A stretch of DNA of 64,000 nt from JAEUMD01 sp036768475 (GTDB lineage Bacteria; Pseudomonadota; Alphaproteobacteria; Rhizobiales; Hyphomicrobiaceae), in the NCBI GenBank assembly GCA_036768475.1, contig DAIPMW010000001.1, positions 1-64,000 on the forward strand, read 5' to 3'. The notes beneath the pieces are model-generated. The model saw only the letters and a list, made by a program, of their open reading frames with translations. It was not told the DNA's origin and ran no database searches. A program made the translations under genes and the position numbers. Shown in pieces: positions 51,507-60,396 of the stretch. Positions within the stretch are counted from its first letter, which is position 1; each line of letters begins with the position of its first letter.

Positions 51507-53005
51507 CAAGACCTGCATTTTTCACCGACGCATTTCTTGAACGTTCCTCCCAACCCGAGCTCGCGTCTCGTATCGCCGTCGCGGCAGGCAGCGAAAGCCT
51601 GACCTATCCGGATCTGATGCAGGCAGCCCGCCGGCGTGCCATGCAGTTCTCGGCACTCGAAATAGGTAAGGGAACAAGGATCGCATTCCTGCAAGACCGC
51701 GAGCTCCAGCTTGTGGTTGGAATTCTTGGCGCGTTGCTCTCGGGCGTTCCCTTTACTGTATTGAGCCGACGGGAAAGCGAGGCCGAGATTGTAGAAAAGC
51801 TCCGCACTGCAGGCTTTACCGCACTCCTTGTCGGCGACAATCACGTAGAACAAGGTGCGCGTATTGCCCACGCAGCCTCGATGAGGATTCTGAGCACTGC
51901 TGAGTTGACGGCATGCGTCACCGAAGACATCGCATTTCCTGAAATCAGCGCAGACGATGAAGCCATCATCATCTTTACGTCCGGATCGAGCGGGAAGCCC
52001 AAGGCCGTTCGCATCGGCCACGGCAACATCGCTTCGAATACCGCCGGGCTTCGTGCGATGACGCCACTTGGTGTGGACGATCACCTTTTGCACATTATGC
52101 CACTCAGCCACACGAACGGAATTCTCAATCAGCTGATCGCGCCTCTTTCCCAGGGGGCTCGAGTTACTCTGCTTCCACGCTTCGATGCCCGGGATTTCGT
52201 CAGCCAATTGACGGAGCTGCAGCCAACCGTCGTCACTGGCGTCCCAACGATCTACCAGCGTCTTCTGCCGATTGAGATCCCGGCGCGCGCGACGGCAAGG
52301 CTCCGCATGGCGCGTTGCGGCTCTGCCCCACTCGCGGCGGAAACTCAAAAGGCAATCGAGAAGCACCTCGGCGTCGAAGTGATCGTCTCGTATGGACAAA
52401 CCGAAGCGACCTGCACCAGCTCATCCAACCCGCCTGGAGCGCGTCGCATTGGATCTGTCGGCCGGCCATTACCTGGGCAAGACGTTGCGATATTGGCATT
52501 GGAGTCCGACCGCGTCCTGGCGCAGGGTCAAACGGGCGAAGTGGCCATACGCGGACCCAATATCGCTCTGGGCTACGTCGGCGCCGAAAAATTCGACCCG
52601 AATTCGTGGTTGCGAACCGGCGACTGTGGGCATTTCGATGAAGACGGGTATCTCTTTCTTACCGGACGATTGAAGGAGATCATCATCCGTGGCGGCGAGA
52701 ACATCTCACCGGTGCAAATCGAGAATGTCATGCTGACCCAGACTGGCATCTCGGCTGCATGCGTCTGCGGGGCGCCCGACACCGATCTGGGTGAAGTGCC
52801 GGTCGCCTTTGTCGAGGTGAGCGGAGTGAAGCCGCCCGACCTGTCGGCCTTAAATAGCGCCATCACCGAACGGTTGAGCCCGGCCCACCGTCTTCGCGAC
52901 GTCTTCGTGCTGGACAAGCTACCGACGAACAATGTCGGCAAGGTCGATCGCAAACTCTTGGAGAAAGACGCCCGCGCGAGGCTCGCATCACCCTTGCCCA
53001 TGTGA
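51503..53005 (+). CDS. AMP-forming acyl-CoA synthetase/ligase
   Basis: 500 residues, ANL superfamily. The A3 phosphate loop IIFTSGSSGKPKAV, A5 motif VSYGQTEAT, A7/A8 region LRTGDCGHFDEDGYLFLTGR and the C-terminal catalytic lysine motif NNVGKVDRK are complete, so it should adenylate a carboxylic acid and transfer it to CoA. Similarity is to short or medium-chain and oxalyl-CoA synthetase-type enzymes; the exact acid is not readable. Its start overlaps the CoA-transferase B stop (ATGA), tying it to that operon. Confidence 0.92.
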   Translation: MTRPAFFTDAFLERSSQPELASRIAVAAGSESLTYPDLMQAARRRAMQFSALEIGKGTRIAFLQDRELQLVVGILGALLSGVPFTVLSRRESEAEIVEKLRTAGFTALLVGDNHVEQGARIAHAASMRILSTAELTACVTEDIAFPEISADDEAIIIFTSGSSGKPKAVRIGHGNIASNTAGLRAMTPLGVDDHLLHIMPLSHTNGILNQLIAPLSQGARVTLLPRFDARDFVSQLTELQPTVVTGVPTIYQRLLPIEIPARATARLRMARCGSAPLAAETQKAIEKHLGVEVIVSYGQTEATCTSSSNPPGARRIGSVGRPLPGQDVAILALESDRVLAQGQTGEVAIRGPNIALGYVGAEKFDPNSWLRTGDCGHFDEDGYLFLTGRLKEIIIRGGENISPVQIENVMLTQTGISAACVCGAPDTDLGEVPVAFVEVSGVKPPDLSALNSAITERLSPAHRLRDVFVLDKLPTNNVGKVDRKLLEKDARARLASPLPM

Positions 53006-53472
53006 TGCGCAACTCGTGACACTACGACTGAAATCTGTTTCGGGCCGATGCCTGAATTCCCATTCTTGAGACACAGTGCCGGCCGAATAGTTTTGTGCCG
53101 CATTGAACTCCGGCAGGGCTGATCCATCTCGCTCAAATCGAGAGGATCAGCACCTGGACGGACTTCGACCAACTGACCGCAGCCTCCAAACCGAATGCAA
53201 GCGCAGTACCCGCCGCAGGGCTTCACCGGCATCGCTTGTCTGCGACCGGTATCCCTGCAAGCACTGGCATAGCTGCAGGCAGATCGAAATTTCCGCAGCA
53301 TCCGTCGTTTCAAATTCCGCGCCGCCCAGGAACTCGCTCGCAACGAGGAGTTTGTTGTTCTTTCCGATCCAGGTACCTTGTATTACATGCTCTGGAGCCG
53401 CCAAGCGAAGTTCGGCGACAACGAACCGCGAATGGATTCGTTGTCAGCCAATAAGCGGAAGGAAAGATTGTC
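53006..53472. other. Intergenic region before the FAD/Fe-S dehydrogenase
   Basis: About 467 bases. One plus-strand frame (about 53273-53479) reads like a charged protein tail (RRFKFRAAQELARNEEFVVL) and stops exactly at the next gene's start, but it begins after a TAG at 53270-53272 and has only CTG or internal TTG/ATG starts. It may be a remnant or a chance frame. A promoter for the dehydrogenase operon is expected here. No structured RNA is seen. Confidence 0.3.
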
Positions 53473-56454
53473 TTGGTGAAATTGGACTTCGAGAAGCGCC
53501 TTAGAAATGCAGATGTGGGCGAGGTGGCTTTCGATACCTTTACCCGGGGCCGCTACGCGACGGATGCCTCTCACTACCAAATGATGCCGCGCGCAGTTGC
53601 AGTGCCACGAACGACGGACCAGGCACGCAATGCGGTTCAAGCAGCAATCGCAGACAATGTGCCGGTCACGGCCCGCGGCGGTGGCACGTCGCAATGCGGC
53701 CAGACCATCAACTCCGGGCTGGTCATCGATTGTTCCAAGCACTTGAACCGAATCATAGACCTCGACATCGCCGAAAGCCGATGCACGGTCGAGCCGGGCA
53801 TCGTCCTCGAGGAGCTCAATCGGCAGCTCAAGCCGCACGGTCTGTGGTTTCCCGTCGATGTCTCGACAGCCTCGCGCGCCACCTTGGGGGGAATGACCGG
53901 GAACAACTCTTGCGGCGGTCGCTCGCTGCGCTACGGCACGACACGCAATAACGTGATTGCGATCGAAGCCATGCTTGCCGACGGTACAACCTCCCGGTTT
54001 GGCGAGGTGAGCGCCGATCTTTCGGACCTCTCTGCCACTCATCAGCTTCGTTCATTGTTCATGGACTTGGCAGACATTGGCCGTCGCGAAGCAGACGAAG
54101 TGAAAGCCCGCGTGCCCAAAGTGCAGCGCCGGGTTGGCGGCTACAATGTCGATGCGCTGGTGCCGCCGCCAGATGATCCCAAACAAAAAATCAATCTCGC
54201 GCATCTTCTTGTCGGTTCGGAAGGAACGCTCGCTTTCACCACGGCAATCGAGCTGAAATTGTGGCCCTTGATGGGTCGGCGCGGCGTCGGCGTGTGCCAC
54301 TTTGGCTCTTTCTTCCGGGCCATGGATGCGGCACAGCACATCGTCAAACTGAATCCAATCGCTGTCGAATTGGTCGATGACACCATGATCGACCTGGCAC
54401 GCAAGATCGCCATATTCGAGCCGACCTTGCGAGCGGCGGTGCGAGGCACGCCGGCGGCTTTGTTGCTCGTTGAGTTTGCCGAAGACGATGCCGAAAACGC
54501 TGCGCGATTGAAGCAACTGGCACAATTGATGGGGGATCTGGGCTTCTCCTGGGACAAGTCCGGCGATGGCTTTGGCGGCGTCGTCGAAGTCTTCGATCCC
54601 AGCCTCCAGCAGGCGCTCACTGATCTGCGGACGTCAGGCCTCAACATCATGATGTCGATGAGGGACGCGCGCAAACCAGTCTCATTTGTCGAGGACTGCG
54701 CCGTTCCACTGCAACATCTGGCCGAATACACGGCACGTCTCACCGAGGTATTTGAGCGCCACGGCACGCGCGGGACATGGTACGCGCACGCCTCAGTCGG
54801 CTGCCTGCATGTCCGGCCGGTCCTTAATTTGCGCCTCGACAAGGATGTCAAGGCAATGCGCGCGATTGCCGAGGAGGCGTTCGCCATGGTGCGCGAATAC
54901 AAGGGATCGCATTCCGGCGAACATGGCGACGGACTGGTTCGATCGGAATTCCACGAGACGATGTTCGGTACGCGCCTTGCCCACACGTTCGAGGAAATCA
55001 AGGACCACTTCGACCCCAAGGGCCTGATGAATCCGGGCAAGATTGTTCGCTCTCCCAAGTTTGATGAGCGCACCCTTTTCCGCTTCCACCCCGGCTACAC
55101 CCCAGCGAACGTCAAAACCGCTCTGGATTGGTCCGACTATCCCGGCGTCCCGGGAGGCATCCTCGGTGCAGCCGAGATGTGCAACAACAATGGTGCTTGC
55201 CGCAAGCTGCAGGCGGGAGCGATGTGCCCCTCTTATCGCGTCACCCGTAACGAGCGCGATCTCACGCGTGGCCGCGCCAACACACTGCGGCTGGCCTTGT
55301 CCGGTCAGCTCGGCGATGACGCCATGACAAGCGAGGCGATGGCCGATGCAATGAAGCTGTGTGTTTCATGCAAGGCGTGCCGGCGTGAATGCCCCACAGG
55401 CGTCGACATGGCACGCTTCAACACAGAGGTGAAGGCGGCCCGCGCTGCCAGTCGCGGAATTTCGGCCCGGGAACGGCTGGTCGCCTATCTGCCGCGCTAC
55501 GCACCCCTGGCACGGCGTATGCCATGGTTTTTCAACGCACGAAATGTGATCCCTGGTGCGCGCTGGCTTACGGAAAAGCTCCTCGGCCTCGCAGAATCCC
55601 GGCAGTTGCCGAGATGGCGTCGCGATGTCTTTTCAGCCGACGCTGTTGAATACGGCGTTCCAGACGGGCCGGAAGTCGTGCTTTGGGCCGACACGTTCAA
55701 TCGATACTTCGAGGGCGAGATCATCAGTGATGCGCTGGTGGTTCTCGCCGCCGCAGGCTACCGCATACACGTCGCGCGGCCCGGCGACGGCGCATCCAGG
55801 CCACTCTGCTGTGGCCGCACGTTTTTATCGGCCGGGCTCGTCGATGAAGCCCGCGCGGAATTGCAACGTTCACTCGCGGCACTTGAGCCGTTTGCCCGGC
55901 GCGGCGTTCCCATCATCGGCCTAGAACCGAGCTGCCTGCTGACTTTTCGAGACGAATCTCTGCGCCTGGATCTCGGCCAGCATGCCCAGACCGTCTCCGA
56001 GCAAGCGCTTTTATTCGAGGAGTTCCTCGCCCGCGAAACTGAAGCGGGCCACCTGCGGCTTCCACTCGCGCCGGTGGCAGAAAAGGCTCTCCTGCACGGA
56101 CATTGCCACCAGAAATCTTTTGGCGCGATGGGCGCTGTCGAGCAAGCGCTGCGCGTCATTCCTGGACTCGATGTCGATGTCGTGGACTCGAGTTGCTGCG
56201 GCATGGCAGGTTCGTTTGGATATCAGGCCGAAACGATTGAGATTTCACGTGCCATGGGCGAACTCTCCTTGCTTCCTGCGGTAAGGAAAGCCGCACGAGA
56301 GACCCTTGTCGTCGCAGATGGAACCTCATGCCGCCACCAGATTGCCGATGGAACTCGCCGTGAAGCCTTGCATGTGGCCCAGGTCTTGGCCATGAGTGTT
56401 CGCGCTGCCATGAACAACACTACAGACAACACTGCGGAGGCGCAAAATTCATGA
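53473..56454 (+). CDS. FAD-linked oxidase fused to Fe-S/CCG domain (YdiJ-like 2-hydroxyacid dehydrogenase)
   Basis: 993 residues. FAD-binding PCMH domain (RGGGTSQCGQTINSG, GGMTGNNSCGGRSLRYGTT), FAD oxidase C-terminal domain, then an Fe-S region with CNNNGAC (from C570) and CVSCKACRRECP (C630, C633, C636, C640), and a CCG domain with DSSCCGMAGSFGY. It combines the jobs of GlcD/GlcE-like and GlcF-like proteins and has the size of YdiJ, a D-2-hydroxyglutarate dehydrogenase. It should oxidise a D-2-hydroxyacid (glycolate, lactate or similar) and pass electrons to quinone. The start is TTG 53473 or GTG 53476, after AAGGAAAG. Confidence 0.92.
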   Translation: MVKLDFEKRLRNADVGEVAFDTFTRGRYATDASHYQMMPRAVAVPRTTDQARNAVQAAIADNVPVTARGGGTSQCGQTINSGLVIDCSKHLNRIIDLDIAESRCTVEPGIVLEELNRQLKPHGLWFPVDVSTASRATLGGMTGNNSCGGRSLRYGTTRNNVIAIEAMLADGTTSRFGEVSADLSDLSATHQLRSLFMDLADIGRREADEVKARVPKVQRRVGGYNVDALVPPPDDPKQKINLAHLLVGSEGTLAFTTAIELKLWPLMGRRGVGVCHFGSFFRAMDAAQHIVKLNPIAVELVDDTMIDLARKIAIFEPTLRAAVRGTPAALLLVEFAEDDAENAARLKQLAQLMGDLGFSWDKSGDGFGGVVEVFDPSLQQALTDLRTSGLNIMMSMRDARKPVSFVEDCAVPLQHLAEYTARLTEVFERHGTRGTWYAHASVGCLHVRPVLNLRLDKDVKAMRAIAEEAFAMVREYKGSHSGEHGDGLVRSEFHETMFGTRLAHTFEEIKDHFDPKGLMNPGKIVRSPKFDERTLFRFHPGYTPANVKTALDWSDYPGVPGGILGAAEMCNNNGACRKLQAGAMCPSYRVTRNERDLTRGRANTLRLALSGQLGDDAMTSEAMADAMKLCVSCKACRRECPTGVDMARFNTEVKAARAASRGISARERLVAYLPRYAPLARRMPWFFNARNVIPGARWLTEKLLGLAESRQLPRWRRDVFSADAVEYGVPDGPEVVLWADTFNRYFEGEIISDALVVLAAAGYRIHVARPGDGASRPLCCGRTFLSAGLVDEARAELQRSLAALEPFARRGVPIIGLEPSCLLTFRDESLRLDLGQHAQTVSEQALLFEEFLARETEAGHLRLPLAPVAEKALLHGHCHQKSFGAMGAVEQALRVIPGLDVDVVDSSCCGMAGSFGYQAETIEISRAMGELSLLPAVRKAARETLVVADGTSCRHQIADGTRREALHVAQVLAMSVRAAMNNTTDNTAEAQNS

Positions 56455-56879
56455 CGCTGACATTGGACACAGCACGACAGTTGGTCGATGCCGTTTTGGC
56501 GAAAGCTGCAGCCCTTGATCTCAAGCCAATTGCCGTCGCCGTGCTTGATGATCGCGGCTGCCTTCGTGCCTTTGCGGCGCAGGATGGTACGAGCTTGATG
56601 CGCGGCGACGTCGCCCGAGGCAAGGCATTCGGTGCGCTCGCTCTAGGCCTGGGGTCGCGCGCTATTTTTGAGCGCGCCAAACAGCAGCCTTACTTCATCG
56701 ACGCGGTCAATACTTTGGCACACGGAGCGATTGTCCCGGTGCCGGGTGGCGTTCTCATCCGTGATTGGGACCGGGCTGTCATCGGCGCAATCGGAATCAG
56801 TGGTGACAGTTCCGACAACGACGAAGCGTGCGCCGTCACCGCGATCACGGAGGCGGGTCTGCATGCCGATGCCGGCTGA
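56451..56879 (+). CDS. GlcG/HbpS family protein (DUF336)
   Basis: 142 residues, the normal size. Segments VAVLDDRGCLRAFAAQDG, AHGAIVPVPGGVLIRD and GAIGISGDSSDNDEACA are typical. Relatives occur in glycolate-utilisation operons (GlcG) and as haem-binding HbpS; the molecular role in metabolism is unclear. Its ATG overlaps the dehydrogenase stop (ATGA), indicating coupling, and GGAGG precedes it. Confidence 0.92.
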   Translation: MTLTLDTARQLVDAVLAKAAALDLKPIAVAVLDDRGCLRAFAAQDGTSLMRGDVARGKAFGALALGLGSRAIFERAKQQPYFIDAVNTLAHGAIVPVPGGVLIRDWDRAVIGAIGISGDSSDNDEACAVTAITEAGLHADAG

Positions 56880-56912
56880 GCCATGGGCGCATCAACGGAG
56901 GCGTCCATAACG

Positions 56913-58067
56913 ATGGCGCACAAAACGGTTGGTCCGAAATTGGGTCCGAACTCTCACCTGATCGGCGTCCCAGGAAGTCGAAGAGCCCTCAATACGCCAT
57001 GTCTCGTGCTCGACATCAACCGCTTGCGCCGCAATGTCGAACGGGCAGCCGCCTTCTGCAGTGAGCGCGCGATCGCGTTGCGGCCCCACGCCAAGACGCA
57101 CAAGTGTACACGCATTGCCCGGCTGCAAATTGAATCAGGCGCCATCGGCATATGCGTCGCAACCATCGGTGAGGCCGAAGCAATGGCGGCGGGCGGCATC
57201 CGGGATATTCTGGTCTCATCGGCGATCACACAGGATGGCAAGATTGCGCGCGCAACCGCGTTGGCACGATCCGTTCACCTTACGCTCGTCGCCGATGATC
57301 CCGAGACCGTACGGCGCACCGGTGATGCAGCCTCTGATGCCGGCGTCGAAATTCCAGTGCTTGTCGATGTCGATCTCGGCCGGCATCGCAACGGGGTTGC
57401 CAATGTTGAGCAGGCTCTCCAGGTCGCCGCGGCCATTTCGGCATCGCCTGCGCTTCGATTGGCGGGCATTCAAGCTTACGCCTCGCATATATCGCACGTC
57501 GAAAACTTTGCCCAACGAAGAGCATCCTCAATCGCATGCGCAGAGACGATCACGGGCTTGAAGTCGGCCCTCGCCGCCGCAGGTCATCGCACAGAAATCG
57601 TGACAGGCGGCAGCACCGGCACGCTCTACATCGACCCGGATCTCGAATGCTATACGGACCTGCAGTGCGGAAGCTACGTCTTCAGCGACGTTGAGTATGG
57701 CGGCATCGACCTGACTGGCGCTTCGCTTTCGCCATTCGACGCGTCCCTCGTCGTTCGCGTCTCGGTCATTGGCCGCAACTGGCCAGGCCGCGTCACCTGC
57801 GACGGTGGCAACAAGCATTTCTCGGCAAAGGGAACGCTTCCGGCCTTCGTCAGCGCACCCGCACAGGGAGCCATCTACAGACCCGACAGTGATGAGCACG
57901 GAATCATCGAACTACCCGCCACAGCAAAACAGCCTGCACTTGGCACCGGCTTCGAACTCGTCGTTCCTCACTGCGACCCCACCGTGAACCTTTACGATCA
58001 TTATCATGTCGTCGACGGCGACACGCTGATCGACATATGGCCGATTGAGGCGCGCGGAGCCTTCTAG
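56913..58067 (+). CDS. D-threonine aldolase / D-serine dehydratase-like PLP enzyme (DSD1 family)
   Basis: 384 residues, fold type III PLP enzyme. PLP lysine K61 lies in RPHAKTHK. The C-terminal metal site has H353 and C354 in PHCDPTVNLYDHY. The family includes D-threonine aldolase, D-serine dehydratase and the beta-hydroxyaspartate aldolase BhcC, which joins glyoxylate and glycine. Context (2-hydroxyacid dehydrogenase, glyoxylate-type aminotransferase) favours a glyoxylate/glycine aldolase. The start at 56913 (GGAGG 11 nt upstream) is preferred over ATG 56883. Probably the last gene of the dehydrogenase operon. Confidence 0.88.
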   Translation: MAHKTVGPKLGPNSHLIGVPGSRRALNTPCLVLDINRLRRNVERAAAFCSERAIALRPHAKTHKCTRIARLQIESGAIGICVATIGEAEAMAAGGIRDILVSSAITQDGKIARATALARSVHLTLVADDPETVRRTGDAASDAGVEIPVLVDVDLGRHRNGVANVEQALQVAAAISASPALRLAGIQAYASHISHVENFAQRRASSIACAETITGLKSALAAAGHRTEIVTGGSTGTLYIDPDLECYTDLQCGSYVFSDVEYGGIDLTGASLSPFDASLVVRVSVIGRNWPGRVTCDGGNKHFSAKGTLPAFVSAPAQGAIYRPDSDEHGIIELPATAKQPALGTGFELVVPHCDPTVNLYDHYHVVDGDTLIDIWPIEARGAF

Positions 58068-58091
58068 ATCGCGTTCATGTCTGACAGATGT

Positions 58092-58169
58092 GCTGCACAC
58101 TTCAGCTAAACATGCCCTAAAGCCTGATCGGCTGAGATGGAAACAGTCGTGCTTCCCTTGAGGCCGTGC
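58092..58169 (+). repeat. Dispersed repeat, inverted half M1 plus partial M2 (copy 7)
   Basis: 58092-58115 is the reverse complement of an M1 left half (GCTGCACACTTCAGC, then TAAACATGC). Then 58118-58169 is the start of M2 (TAAAGCCTGATCGGCTGAGA, then GGAAACAGTCGTGCTTCC). M1 is inverted relative to M2 compared with copy 2. It lies between the convergent aldolase-like and GntR genes. Confidence 0.75.
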
Positions 58170-58218
58170 ACACACCAGAGCGCAGCGGCAACGCGCCTAT
58201 GGTGCATTCCAAGTCCAC

Positions 58219-58884
58219 TCAGCGTTCTTTATCCATGGCGGTAAGGAGCGCGACAAGTTTGTTGGCGATATGGCTTTTCAATAGGCGGCTGAGCCGCGCA
58301 GCGTTTCGCTTCTCGAACGCCTCCAGTATCTCTTCGTGCTCTGCCACGGCGGCAGCCCAGCGTTGCGGTGAAAGATTCGCCTGATAACGCGCACGCCGCA
58401 CCTGAGCCGAAACGGATCGTATCAGACGCGTGAGAAATACGTTGTCGGCTGCTGCGAGGATCAACTGATGGATCTCCTCGTTGACACGGAAGTACCCACG
58501 ACGGTCGCCCTTTTTGAACATCGCCACCATTCGCGCCTGTAGCGCCTGCATCCGTTCGATTTGGGCGTCCGTAGCATTGCGCGCCGCCAGTTCCCCAGCA
58601 AGCGCCTCCAAAGCCCCGATCACTGGAAACGCCTCTTCGAGATCACGGCGGGTCAATTCGGTAACGGCTGCGCCACGATTTTGATTGAGTTTGACGAGCC
58701 CTTCCACAGAGAGGATCTTCAACGCCTCCCGTACTGGCGTTCTCGAAACACCGAACTGCTCGCACAAGGCCTTTTCCGAGATTCTTTCGCCCGGATTCAA
58801 CTCACCATGGATGATCGCGCGACGGAGATGCTCGGCGAGATCCTCGTGTAACGCACGTCTCTCGATCGGACTGATCGCTGTCAT
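58219..58884 (-). CDS. GntR-family regulator, FadR/FCD subfamily
   Basis: 221 residues. N-terminal winged helix (about 10-75: GERISEKALCEQFGVSRTPV) and C-terminal all-helical FCD ligand domain (about 85-210) with metal-ligand-type histidines in NEEIHQLILAA. FCD regulators usually sense organic acids. It is divergent from the aminotransferase/TRAP operon, with a palindrome in the gap, so it most likely controls that operon and itself. The ATG at 58884 fits the family. Confidence 0.92.
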   Translation of the reverse strand: MTAISPIERRALHEDLAEHLRRAIIHGELNPGERISEKALCEQFGVSRTPVREALKILSVEGLVKLNQNRGAAVTELTRRDLEEAFPVIGALEALAGELAARNATDAQIERMQALQARMVAMFKKGDRRGYFRVNEEIHQLILAAADNVFLTRLIRSVSAQVRRARYQANLSPQRWAAAVAEHEEILEAFEKRNAARLSRLLKSHIANKLVALLTAMDKER

Positions 58885-59026
58885 GCTGCCGCTCCATCAC
58901 ATCGGTGCAGTACCGTTCGCTACATAAATGATTGGGTGAATAACTCAAATCCCCGTCACGAGATGAGCACCACGGATTTTTGCTGCACTGCGTTACGAAC
59001 CATCGCCGTTGACAACTCCGCGTCGA

Positions 59027-59043
59027 ATGTATTCAAAATACAT
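59027..59043. promoter_or_regulatory. Palindromic operator candidate for the GntR/FCD regulator
   Basis: ATGTATT-CAA-AATACAT is a perfect 7-bp inverted repeat with a 3-base centre, in the AT-rich part of the gap between the divergent GntR and aminotransferase genes, about 85 nt before the latter's start. Size and symmetry suit a GntR dimer. Confidence 0.55.
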
Positions 59044-59127
59044 AATTACGAATTCAAAATGTTGGCAAGAGCGCACGGGCAAGCGACACGAAGGCCGTTG
59101 TCTGTGCTGGGTGAGGGGTCAAGCACC

Positions 59128-60318
59128 ATGCACATGCCGGGTCGCCACTTCCTGCAGATACCTGGTCCCACGAACGTCCCGGACCGCGTGCTGCGCGCCA
59201 TCGATATGCCGACCATCGATCACCGTGGCCCGGCGTTCGCGCAGATGAGCCGCAAGGCACTCGATGGGATCAAGGGTATTTTCAGGACGCGCGAGCCTGT
59301 CATTATCTTTCCCTCGTCGGGAACCGGTGCGTGGGAGGCCGCGCTGGTGAACACCTTGTCTCCCGGCGATCGGGTATTGATGTACGAGACGGGCCACTTC
59401 GCCAGCATGTGGAAAGCGCTGGCCCATCGCATCGGACTCGTTCCCGAGCTCATCGCTGGCGATTGGCGCAGCGGCATCGACCCGCAAAAAATTGAAGAAC
59501 GTCTCGCTGCCGATAGGGCCCACGAGATCAAGGCGGTTTGCGTCGTCCACAACGAGACGTCGACAGGCTGTGCAAGCCCCATTGCCGGAGTGCGCAAAGC
59601 CATGAACTCGGCACGGCATCCTGCGCTCCTATTAGTCGACACGATCTCGTCGCTCGGCTCGATGGACTACCGCCACGACGAATGGGGCGTGGACGTTACT
59701 GTCGGGGGTTCCCAGAAGGGTCTCCTTCTGCCTCCCGGCCTCTCCTTCAACGCCGTCAGCCAGAAGGCCATCGCTGCCAGCAAATCAGCCCGCCTCATTC
59801 GCTCCTACTGGTCATGGGACGAAATGATGGCCGCCAATTCCAAGGCCTTCTATCCCTATACGCCCGCAACGAACCTTCTCTACGGTCTCATCGAAGCAAT
59901 CGAAATGCTGAACGACGAGGGACTCGACAACGTCTTTGCCCGTCACGCGCGCCATGCAAAGGCCACGCGTGCCGCAGTGGAAGCGTGGGGTCTCGAGGTT
60001 CTGTGCCAGAATTCAAACCACTACTCGGCATCTCTGACTGCGGTCCTCATGCCTGAGGGGCACAGCGCCGATGACTTCCGTAAGACGGTTCTGGAGAACT
60101 ACAACATGTCACTCGGCAGCGGCCTTTCGCGCTTGGCCGACAAGGTCTTTCGGATTGGCCACATCGGCGACTTCAACGATCTGATGTTGATGGGAACACT
60201 GTCCGGCATCGAAATGGGGCTTCGCAAGGCGCGCGTGCCGCACCGGGCTGGAGGCACGCTTGCGGCAATCGACGTTCTGGTGGCAACCAGCGATGGAAAA
60301 GCCATTGCGGCTGAATAG
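59128..60318 (+). CDS. Class V aminotransferase, serine/alanine-glyoxylate aminotransferase type
   Basis: 396 residues. Fold type I PLP enzyme; PLP lysine K197 in GGSQKGLLLPPGL. The N-terminal IPGPTNVPDRVLRAIDMPTI and C-terminal VFRIGHIGDFNDLMLMG segments match serine-glyoxylate aminotransferases of methylotrophs and the aspartate-glyoxylate enzyme BhcA. It converts glyoxylate to glycine using serine, alanine or aspartate as donor; which one is not readable. The start at 59128 fits family length and has GAGGGG upstream, whereas the open frame extends 64 unsupported codons further. It is first in an operon with TRAP genes. Confidence 0.92.
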   Translation: MHMPGRHFLQIPGPTNVPDRVLRAIDMPTIDHRGPAFAQMSRKALDGIKGIFRTREPVIIFPSSGTGAWEAALVNTLSPGDRVLMYETGHFASMWKALAHRIGLVPELIAGDWRSGIDPQKIEERLAADRAHEIKAVCVVHNETSTGCASPIAGVRKAMNSARHPALLLVDTISSLGSMDYRHDEWGVDVTVGGSQKGLLLPPGLSFNAVSQKAIAASKSARLIRSYWSWDEMMAANSKAFYPYTPATNLLYGLIEAIEMLNDEGLDNVFARHARHAKATRAAVEAWGLEVLCQNSNHYSASLTAVLMPEGHSADDFRKTVLENYNMSLGSGLSRLADKVFRIGHIGDFNDLMLMGTLSGIEMGLRKARVPHRAGGTLAAIDVLVATSDGKAIAAE

Positions 60319-60396
60319 AAGAAAGAGGCCGAACAGCCCACGCCCGGAAATCTGCAACTGAGCTGCGCGTGAAGCGGAGCCAATCGGGAGGAAATG

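Noticed and set aside
53473..60318. A complete beta-hydroxyaspartate cycle
   Set aside because: Only members of the BhcA and BhcC families are found; no hydroxyaspartate dehydratase or iminosuccinate reductase gene is present.
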